DNA of 11,281 nt from Chloroflexota bacterium. GTDB lineage: Bacteria > Chloroflexota > UBA6077 > FW602-bin22 > JACQUS01. Under the pieces are notes generated by a model, which was not told the DNA's origin, searched no databases, and saw only the letters and a program-made list of their open reading frames with translations. The position numbers and the translations under genes are program-made. The DNA lies in NCBI GenBank assembly GCA_016210125.1, contig JACQUS010000013.1, positions 1 to 11,281 of the forward strand, written 5' to 3'. This document shows, one piece after another, positions 5,649 through 11,281 of this stretch. Every line of letters starts with the position of its first letter. The stretch's first letter is position 1.

Positions 5649-8600
5649 ATGCGCGTGCGTCGCGCGCTAGTCCTGGCGGCCGGGGTCGGCACGCGGCTCT
5701 GGCCGCTGACGCGCGAGCGGCCGAAGCCCATGCTGCCCATCGCCGGCCGGCCGCTGCTGGAGCACCTCTTCGTTCTCCTCCACCGCCACGGCGTGCGCGA
5801 GGTCGTCGTCAACCTGCACCATCGGCCCGAGGCTATCACTGAGTACTTCGGCAACGGCCGGCGTTGGGGCCTGCACCTGCACTACTCGCACGAAGAGCGC
5901 CTGCTCGGTTCGGCCGGCGCCGCCAAGCGCGTGGAGGCGCTGCTCCAGGGTGAGCCGTTCTTCGTCGTCTACGGCGACGTGCTCACGGACGCAGATCTGT
6001 CGGCGCTGGCGCGGGAGCACATGGAGCGCGGCGGGCTGATGACGATCGGCATGGCGCGCGTGGACGATCCGACGCGCGCCGGCATCGCCGCGCTGGGCGA
6101 CGACGGCCGCGTGCGGCGCTTCGTCGAGAAGCCGGCGCGCGCCGAGGCGTCCGGCGACCTCGCCAACGCCGGGCTGTACGTGGTGGAACCGGCTGTCTTG
6201 GAACATATTCCGCCCACCCGCCCCTGCGACTTCGGCCAAGACCTCATCCCGGCCCTGGTGGCCTGCGATATGCCGGTCTACGGTGCGATGGTCGAGGGCT
6301 ATGTGCTCGACATCGGCTCTCCCCAGCGCTATGCTCTGGCCCAGCAGGCCGCCGCCGACGGCCTGGTGCGCCTGTATCCCCGCCCGCGGCGCCTCTCGCG
6401 CCGCGTGCTCGGGGCGCTGGCGCTGGCCGCGACGGTCGCCGGCTGCGCGCTCTTCGAGCCGGCCGAGCCGCCGCCGCCGGCCACGCCGTTCGCCGTGCAG
6501 CTTCGCAACCTGCCGACGCCGACCCCGGCCACGGCCGCGCTGCCGACGCAGGCGGTGCGCCGCAGCACGCTGGTGCGCGTGGTCTCGGCCGCCGGCGCGT
6601 TAGCCCCGACCGAGCAGACGCCGCTGGTCTCGCGCGTCGCCGGCGAGCTGGTCGAGCTCAAGGTGCGGCCGGGCGACGCCGTCAAGGCCGGCGACGTCGT
6701 CGGCGCCGTGAAGATCGGCGAGGGCTCGGCGGCGAACCTGCAGATGGAGCAGCAGCTCGCCACGGCCCGACGGCGCCTGGCCGACCTGCGGCGCGCCTCG
6801 CCCGGCGCTGTCGGGGCGGTGGTGGAGGCCGAGCAGCGCCAGTCGCAGGCCAAGATCCGCCTGGCGCAAGCGCGGCTGACACCGCCGAGCCAGGCTCTGC
6901 TGGAGGCCGAGCGCCGCCTCGTTGAGGCGCAAGCGCGGCTGGCGCAGCTCCGGGTCGCCCCGGCCAACGAGGCGGTGATCGAGGCCGAGCGGCGGCTGTT
7001 CGCCGCGCGCCAGCGGCTGGCCGAGGCGCAGCGCAAGGGCCCAACAGACGTGGTCACCGAGGCCGAGCGCCGCCTGCTGGAAGCGCGCCTCAAGCTGGCG
7101 CAGGCGAAGCTCACCACCCAGCCGCAGAGCGTCGTCGAAGGCGAGCAGAAGCTCGACCAGGCGCGCCTGCGGCTGCTCCAGGTGCGTGCCAAGCCGGAGG
7201 ACGAAGGGCTGCTGACCCTGGAGCAGAGTCTCCAGGAGGCGCAGCTCAAGCTGGCCGAAGCGCGCACGGTCGCCGTCGCCGACCCGACCGCCGACGCGCA
7301 GCGCGGCTACGACGAGGCGCGCGCCAAGCTCCTGCAGGCCAAGGCCAAGCCGGTCGACGATGGCGTCGCCGAGGCCGAGCGCCGCCTGGCCGAGGCGCAG
7401 GGCAAGCTCGCCGAGCTGAAGGCGCGCAACGTCGGGCTGGAGATCCAGCAGTTAGAGCGCGACACGCAGGTGGCCGGCAACGTCCTCGATTTGGCCCGCC
7501 GGCGGCTCGACCTGCTGTTCAAGGAGATCGGCCCCGGGCCCGACTGGAGCGAGCCGCAGAAGGAAGAGCGCCGCTGGGCCGCCCGCCAGGCGCTGGCCGA
7601 GGCCGAGGCGACCTACTACAAGAACTACGACCGGCTCTACCTGCTCAAGAACTACAGCGCTCCGCTGCACGCGCAGCAGGTGGCAGCCGCCGAGCGCGAC
7701 GTGCAGGTCTCCGCGACGGCGCTCCAGGCACGCAAGGCCGGCGCACCGCTGCTGAAGGACGCGCGGGACATCGAGATCGCCGGCGCCGAGCGCGAGGTCG
7801 CCCAGACGCAGGCTGTCCTGGAGCAGCGGCGCGCCGCAGCCCCGCTGCTGAGGCAGCTCCGCGAGTTCGAGGTCCAGACCGCCGAGCGCCGCGTCGCCCA
7901 GCTCCAGCAGGCCCTTGAGCAGCGGCGGGCGCTTCAGCCGCTGCTCAAGCAGTCGCGCGACTTCGAGATTCAGAGCGCCGAGCGCGAGGTCCAGCGCGCC
8001 GAGCAGCTCTTGCGCGTGGCCCAAGGGCTGGCGGAGGAGTCCAGCCAGGCGCGCGACCTCGAGGTGGCGGCCATGGAGCGCGCGGTCGCCGGGGCCCAAG
8101 CGGCCGTCGAGCAGGCGCGCCGCCTGGCGCCGAACACCGCCGAGAGCTATCAGCTCGAGCTCCAGACGCTGGAGCGCGAGGTCCAGCGCGCCGAGCAGCT
8201 TCTGGAGCAGGCGCGGCAGCTTGACCCGCAGGCCCAGGAGGTGCGCCAAATCCAGATTCGCGCGCTGGAGCGCGAGCTCTCGCAGGCGCAGGGAAGCCTC
8301 GACCAGGCCCAGGGCCTGGCCGCCGAGGCCGAGCGCGCGCGGCAGCTTGAGATCCAGGCGCTGGAGCGTGAGGTCGTGCAGGCCGAGCTCGACCTCGCGC
8401 GCGCGCAGCAGCTTCGGCCGGAATCGGAGCGGCTGCACCAGCTCGAGATCGCCGTGGCCGAGCGCGAGGTGGCCGAGCTGGAGGCCGCGCTGCGCGCCGG
8501 CGCCGGCAAGGTGGCGCTCATCGCGCCGGTCGACGGGACGGTCGGCACGCTCAACGTGGCCATCGGCGGCGCGGTGCGCACCGACACGCCCGTGCTGGCG

Positions 8601-9209
8601 ATCAACACCTCGACGCGAGCCACCGTCGTCGTCGGCCTCAGCGAGCACGAGGTGCCGCTGATCGCCGTCGGCCACGAGGCGACGGTGACGCTGCCGGCGC
8701 TGGGCGGCAAGACGTTCGTCGGGCAGGTGGCCAGCATCGCCTTCGCCGAGCGGCGCGGCGATGATCTGCCGATCTACCGCGTCACCATCAGCGTCGAGAG
8801 CATGGACGCGCAGGCCCTGCCGGGCATGACCGCTCAGGCGCGCATCGTGGCGACGAAGAAGGAGAACGTCCTGCTCGTACCGAACGGGGCCATCTTCACG
8901 CGCGAAGGCAAGCGCTACGTGCAGGTCATGCGCGCCGACCGCGTGCAGGACGTCGAGGTCCAGGTGGGCCAGCGGGGCGAGGTCGAGAGCGAGATCGTCG
9001 GCGGGTTGAAGGAGGGCGAGCGCGTCGTGCTGCCGATGCGCGCGCTGCCCGGCGCCAGCACCACGCCCGGCGGCCCGGCGGCACCCGGGGCGGTCGCGAC
9101 GCCGGCCTCCGGCGCGCGGCTCTCCGTCCCACCTCCCGCCGGCGCGGCCTCGGGCGCCGGCGCAGCCGCGCCGCAGCCCGCGCAGACGCCGACCCCAGCC
9201 CGGCGATAG
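5649..9209 (+). CDS. In-frame fusion: sugar-1-phosphate nucleotidyltransferase + lipoprotein-type HlyD/MacA-like adaptor with giant helical repeat region
   Basis: A single 1186-residue frame with two normally separate proteins. Residues 1-235 are a complete nucleotidyltransferase: LAAGVGTRLWPLT and RPKPMLPI (K26), RLLGSAG (about 84-90), metal-binding D110 in VVYGDVL, VEKP near 160, NAGLYVVEP and VLDIGSPQRYA (D221). It would charge a sugar-1-phosphate with a nucleotide, perhaps heptose-1-phosphate given the phosphatase before it. Residues 240-266 form a lipoprotein signal (RRLSRR, hydrophobic stretch, VAGC at 266), then a Pro/Thr linker. The adaptor follows: biotinyl-lipoyl half (about 303-356), helical repeats (364-953), second half (954-988, APVDGTVGTL), beta-barrel (about 990-1073), membrane-proximal domain (to about 1133) and a Pro/Ala/Gly tail. 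ATG 5649 has GGAG 9 nt upstream. No stop lies between the halves. Possibilities are a true fusion, internal initiation, or one base error at a former stop such as TAT 6375. Domain calls are firm; whether the product is one chain is open. Confidence 0.85.
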   Translation: MRVRRALVLAAGVGTRLWPLTRERPKPMLPIAGRPLLEHLFVLLHRHGVREVVVNLHHRPEAITEYFGNGRRWGLHLHYSHEERLLGSAGAAKRVEALLQGEPFFVVYGDVLTDADLSALAREHMERGGLMTIGMARVDDPTRAGIAALGDDGRVRRFVEKPARAEASGDLANAGLYVVEPAVLEHIPPTRPCDFGQDLIPALVACDMPVYGAMVEGYVLDIGSPQRYALAQQAAADGLVRLYPRPRRLSRRVLGALALAATVAGCALFEPAEPPPPATPFAVQLRNLPTPTPATAALPTQAVRRSTLVRVVSAAGALAPTEQTPLVSRVAGELVELKVRPGDAVKAGDVVGAVKIGEGSAANLQMEQQLATARRRLADLRRASPGAVGAVVEAEQRQSQAKIRLAQARLTPPSQALLEAERRLVEAQARLAQLRVAPANEAVIEAERRLFAARQRLAEAQRKGPTDVVTEAERRLLEARLKLAQAKLTTQPQSVVEGEQKLDQARLRLLQVRAKPEDEGLLTLEQSLQEAQLKLAEARTVAVADPTADAQRGYDEARAKLLQAKAKPVDDGVAEAERRLAEAQGKLAELKARNVGLEIQQLERDTQVAGNVLDLARRRLDLLFKEIGPGPDWSEPQKEERRWAARQALAEAEATYYKNYDRLYLLKNYSAPLHAQQVAAAERDVQVSATALQARKAGAPLLKDARDIEIAGAEREVAQTQAVLEQRRAAAPLLRQLREFEVQTAERRVAQLQQALEQRRALQPLLKQSRDFEIQSAEREVQRAEQLLRVAQGLAEESSQARDLEVAAMERAVAGAQAAVEQARRLAPNTAESYQLELQTLEREVQRAEQLLEQARQLDPQAQEVRQIQIRALERELSQAQGSLDQAQGLAAEAERARQLEIQALEREVVQAELDLARAQQLRPESERLHQLEIAVAEREVAELEAALRAGAGKVALIAPVDGTVGTLNVAIGGAVRTDTPVLAINTSTRATVVVGLSEHEVPLIAVGHEATVTLPALGGKTFVGQVASIAFAERRGDDLPIYRVTISVESMDAQALPGMTAQARIVATKKENVLLVPNGAIFTREGKRYVQVMRADRVQDVEVQVGQRGEVESEIVGGLKEGERVVLPMRALPGASTTPGGPAAPGAVATPASGARLSVPPPAGAASGAGAAAPQPAQTPTPARR
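6366..6446 (+). other. Internal lipoprotein signal peptide at the fusion junction, with a possible alternative start
   Basis: From GTG 6366 the frame would encode a textbook 27-residue lipoprotein signal: Arg-rich n-region (RPRRLSRR), hydrophobic core (LGALALAA) and lipobox VAGC with Cys at 6444-6446. It sits directly after the natural end of the nucleotidyltransferase fold. No Shine-Dalgarno is visible before GTG 6366, so independent initiation is not well supported. In the full chain it could serve as a membrane anchor or a signal peptidase II site. Confidence 0.65.
6738..7445 (+). repeat. Nine tandem 26-residue helical repeats (78-bp period) in the adaptor's ascending arm
   Basis: After a first diverged 28-residue unit (6738-6821), eight units of exactly 26 codons run from 6822 to 7445, starting at 6822, 6900, 6978, 7056, 7134, 7212, 7290 and 7368. 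The consensus is roughly x-EAERRL-x-EAR-x-RLAQA-x followed by a Pro-containing turn near residue 21. Examples are LEAERRLVEAQARLAQL and IEAERRLFAARQRLAEA. The DNA units have diverged while the length is fixed, so the period appears to be under selection. Each unit suggests a helix of about 18 residues plus a turn. Confidence 0.9.
7677..8507 (+). repeat. Eight and a half tandem 32-residue helical repeats (96-bp period) in the descending arm
   Basis: Units of exactly 32 codons start at 7677, 7773, 7869, 7965, 8061, 8157, 8253 and 8349, with a partial unit at 8445-8507. The consensus is roughly EIQ-x-AEREV-xx-AE-xx-L-xx-AR-x-L followed by a turn that often has Pro at residue 24, then an Arg/Gln-rich stretch. 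Examples are ELQTLEREVQRAEQLLEQ and EIQALEREVVQAELDLAR. There are no indels between units. The arm is separated from the 26-residue repeats by a 77-residue central segment (7446-7676) that probably forms the hairpin tip. Confidence 0.9.
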
Positions 9210-9211
9210 GT

Positions 9212-10735
9212 ATGCTCGCACGGCAGTCGGTCCTCATCTTTGCCACGCGCATCGCCAACATGCTCCTGAACATGGTGGCGCTGTACCTGGTGGCGCGGCA
9301 TGTGGGGCCGGCAGCACTGGGCGTGGTAGCCGCGACGACGGCCTTCATCGGTCTCTTCGGCGGCTTTAGCGACCTCGGCCTGACCGGCGCGCACGGCAAG
9401 CGCGTCTCGGAGGGCCGTGACCTGGCCCACTGCGTTGGGACCTACCTGCTGCTCAAGAGCATCCTCACCGTCGGCGCGGTCCTCGCCACTGTCGCCGTCT
9501 TCGTCATCCGCCGCAACGTCGGCGACGACCCTGGCCACCCGGAGACCGTGGCCGTGTTCACGCTGCTCATCGTCGCCGGCCTGGTCTCGCTGGCGAGCGA
9601 CCTCACCGCCTGGACGTTCATCGGGCGCCGTGAGGTGGCCAAGCAGGTGGTGCCGAGCTTTATCGGTTTCACCTGCACGGCCGTGGCGCAGGTGCTCGTC
9701 GCGCTCTTCGCGCCGACGGCCACCGGGCTGGCGGCGGCCTTACTCCTCGGCACGGCCATATCGGCCGGCTTCGGGGTCTGGCTCTTTCGCGGCTATCCCA
9801 TCGCCTGGCCGCGGCGCAGCGACATCGCCCGCTACGTCACCTTTGCTGCTCCGTCGGCGCTGGCCTCGATCACCAGCAGCGCCGGCGGCCACCTCGACAA
9901 GGTGATAATCGAGCACTTCCGCGGCCCGACTGAGGTGGCTTACTACTACGCCGCCGAGCGCTTCGTGAACTTCCTGCTCCTGGGACCGAGCGCGCTGGCG
10001 CCGATCCTCATGCCCGTCCTGTCGCTGCTGCACACGCAAGAGCGCAGCGACGACCTGCGCATCACGACGCTGCGCGCTGAGCGTTTCCGGTCGCTGCTGG
10101 CCGCGCCGCTCTGCGCGGCGGTCGTCGTGCTGGCCGAGCCGGCAGTGCTGCTGGTCTTCGGGTCCAAGTTCGCGCCGGCCATCGACGTGCTGCGCGTCGC
10201 CGGGGTGCTGGCGTACGTGTACGCGACGATCCGGCCGTTCCAGAGCCTGCTGCTGGGCATCGACCGCCCGGACCTCTTCGCCAAGATCACCGTAGTGTCA
10301 GTGCCGATCAGCGCGCTGCTGGGCGTCGTCTTCGTCTCGCGGGGCTGGATGGGCTTGCCGGGCCTGGGGCTGGGCGCCGTCGGCGCGGCCTGGGCCGTCT
10401 TGCTGACGAACGTCGGCGTCGCGGTGGCGACGCGCCTGCTCTGCTGGCGGCTGCTCGGCATCGGCGTGCAGGCGAGCGTCGCGCGGCACATCGCTGCGGG
10501 AGTCGCTGCCGGGCTGGTGGTCGGCGCGTTCTACCAGCTCTGGCCGACGAAGCCGGCGCTGGCGTTCGTGCCCTTCGCCGCGCTCCTCGGCCTGCTCTAC
10601 CTGGTGCTGCTGATTGCGCTGCGCGAGCTGTCGTGGGAGGACGTGCGCTTGATGCTCGACGCGGCGAGCCCTCTCCGCATGCAGCGCTACCTACGGCGCG
10701 AGCTGCGCGGCGCGGCGCAGCCCGAGGCGCGGTGA
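9212..10735 (+). CDS. Polysaccharide flippase of the MOP superfamily (Wzx/RfbX-like)
   Basis: A 507-residue integral membrane protein with about 14 hydrophobic segments: roughly residues 6-28, 35-57, 74-99, 110-137, 146-167, 171-192, 208-225 and 243-274, then six more to about 480. The N-terminus has the family's look: an early basic helix start, LYLVARHVGPAALGVV, then FGGFSDLGLTGA. Proteins of this family flip lipid-linked oligosaccharides from the inner to the outer face of the cytoplasmic membrane. Length matches the family. ATG 9212 comes 2 nt after the TAG of the preceding frame, and the only ribosome-site-like word (ATAGG) overlaps that stop, so translation is probably coupled. Following an NDP-sugar enzyme, it fits a surface-glycan locus. 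Transport substrate and exact subfamily cannot be read from the sequence. Confidence 0.88.
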   Translation: MLARQSVLIFATRIANMLLNMVALYLVARHVGPAALGVVAATTAFIGLFGGFSDLGLTGAHGKRVSEGRDLAHCVGTYLLLKSILTVGAVLATVAVFVIRRNVGDDPGHPETVAVFTLLIVAGLVSLASDLTAWTFIGRREVAKQVVPSFIGFTCTAVAQVLVALFAPTATGLAAALLLGTAISAGFGVWLFRGYPIAWPRRSDIARYVTFAAPSALASITSSAGGHLDKVIIEHFRGPTEVAYYYAAERFVNFLLLGPSALAPILMPVLSLLHTQERSDDLRITTLRAERFRSLLAAPLCAAVVVLAEPAVLLVFGSKFAPAIDVLRVAGVLAYVYATIRPFQSLLLGIDRPDLFAKITVVSVPISALLGVVFVSRGWMGLPGLGLGAVGAAWAVLLTNVGVAVATRLLCWRLLGIGVQASVARHIAAGVAAGLVVGAFYQLWPTKPALAFVPFAALLGLLYLVLLIALRELSWEDVRLMLDAASPLRMQRYLRRELRGAAQPEAR

Positions 10736-10798
10736 TGCGCCGCGGGCCAATGGCTGGCCCCACCCCATCCCGATTCTTGAGGACGACGCACACCCCGG

Positions 10799-10823
10799 CA
10801 GAGGTCGCCTCAGGCGACCTCTG
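10799..10823 (+). repeat. 11-bp-stem hairpin, copy 2 of the shared 3'-end element
   Basis: CAGAGGTCGCC (10799-10809) and GGCGACCTCTG (10813-10823) pair perfectly around a TCA loop; the arms are identical to those at 1152-1176. GGCTGG (10752-10757) and CCCCACCCCA (10758-10767) precede it in the same order as in copy 1. It lies about 64 nt past the flippase stop, again 3' of a gene in the same orientation. A short GGGCCA-ATGGC-TGGCCC hairpin (10744-10760) lies just ahead. No T tract follows. Confidence 0.75.
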
Positions 10824-10858
10824 CACGCACCCGCGCGGTGAGCCGCTTGAGACGAGGC

Positions 10859-11281
10859 ATGTATCGGCGAGTCGCGAGCGAAGCGGAGGCTCTGGCGTTC
10901 CAGCGCGCGGTGTTCAGCCCGGCCTACCTGCGGGCGGCGCATCCGTTCGGCGACCCGGCTAGCCTGCTTGAGCGCCAGCGCGCGGGCTTCGTCCTGCGCT
11001 TCGTCCCGCCAGGCGGCACGATGCTCGATCTGGGCTGCGGAGACGGCAGCCTGACGCGCCGCTGGGCCGAGCGCGCGCGGCGCGTCGTCGCTGTAGACCT
11101 CAGCCTCGACTGCCTGGCACTGGCCGTGCGCCGCAATGTGCATCCAGCGATTGGCTACGTCTGTGCGCCGCTGGAGCACGTAGCCCTCGGCACGCGCTTT
11201 GACGTGGTGTTCCTCGGCGAGGTGGTGGAGCACGTGTTCGATGCCCCGGCGCTGCTGCGGCGCGCGGCCGGCCTGCTGCGC
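10859..11281 (+). CDS. Class I SAM-dependent methyltransferase, 3' end cut off by the window edge
   Basis: The first 141 residues of a Methyltransf_11/UbiE-type enzyme. Motif I is MLDLGCGDGSLTRRW (D57 to G63), which binds S-adenosylmethionine. The acidic residue that contacts the ribose is D80 in VVAVDLS. A later VVFLGEVVEHVFD matches the motif IV and post-motif region of this fold, with EVVEH in the usual position. The N-terminal 45 or so residues include FSPAYLRAAHPFG, which I do not recognise. ATG 10859 has GAG-rich sequence 6-10 nt upstream; the frame is open further up (TTG 10847, GTG 10838). It is 124 nt past the flippase stop, beyond the 3'-end hairpin, so it may be a separate transcript. 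In this setting a sugar or lipid carrier is a possible target, but nothing in the sequence names the substrate. Confidence 0.87.
   Translation, partial: MYRRVASEAEALAFQRAVFSPAYLRAAHPFGDPASLLERQRAGFVLRFVPPGGTMLDLGCGDGSLTRRWAERARRVVAVDLSLDCLALAVRRNVHPAIGYVCAPLEHVALGTRFDVVFLGEVVEHVFDAPALLRRAAGLLR

Noticed and set aside
6738..7445. DNA-level satellite or CRISPR-like array suggested by the 78-bp period
   Set aside because: The units are coding, in frame, diverged in DNA and continuous with the adaptor. There are no constant repeats with variable spacers.
7452..9221. 589-codon minus-strand frame across the adaptor
   Set aside because: It mirrors the repeats of the adaptor on the other strand (LGALDLALQRLEL-like runs) and has no family match. 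The sense strand has clear domains.

Overview
The window is about 11.3 kb of very GC-rich bacterial DNA (roughly 70% by eye, with G or C at most third codon positions). No rRNA, tRNA, CRISPR array, transposase or phage gene was seen. The lineage is an inference. A lipoprotein-type membrane-fusion adaptor with a Pro/Thr-rich linker and long Pro-punctuated helical repeats, together with intergenic CTCACCCCCGGCCCC-type palindromes, recalls Chloroflexota. No marker gene is present to prove this.

Left part (1-4404) is a signalling block. On the minus strand lie a partial receiver-kinase hybrid (993 to beyond position 1) and, upstream of it, an 806-residue membrane histidine kinase (3650-1230). Divergent from that kinase is a stand-alone receiver protein (3967-4404, plus strand). 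None of the three carries a visible DNA-binding or enzymatic output domain, so they look like a phosphorelay whose final output lies elsewhere. A good TTGACA-type promoter reads into the large kinase, and a 12-bp-stem hairpin overlaps the stop codon of the receiver.

Middle (4405-4711) is a non-coding interval with several short hairpins. An extended -10 promoter in it leads into the plus-strand glycan/export block.

Right part (4712-11281) contains, in order: a GmhB-type HAD sugar bisphosphate phosphatase; a 1186-residue open frame joining a sugar-1-phosphate nucleotidyltransferase to a lipoprotein-like HlyD/MacA-type adaptor; a 14-segment MOP/Wzx-type flippase starting 2 nt after that frame; and the N-terminal part of a class I SAM methyltransferase. 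Phosphatase plus nucleotidyltransferase fits synthesis of an NDP-sugar, possibly a heptose. The flippase would move a lipid-linked glycan across the membrane. The adaptor suggests an ABC-type exporter whose other subunits are not in the window.

Two things stand out. First, the nucleotidyltransferase and the adaptor are one uninterrupted reading frame, with a complete lipoprotein signal peptide buried at the junction. Second, the adaptor's roughly 590-residue helical region consists of two different tandem repeats, 26 residues in one arm and 32 in the other, with almost no length drift. A shared 3'-end element (CCCCACCCCA followed by an identical 11-bp-stem hairpin) sits just downstream of two unrelated genes about 9.6 kb apart.
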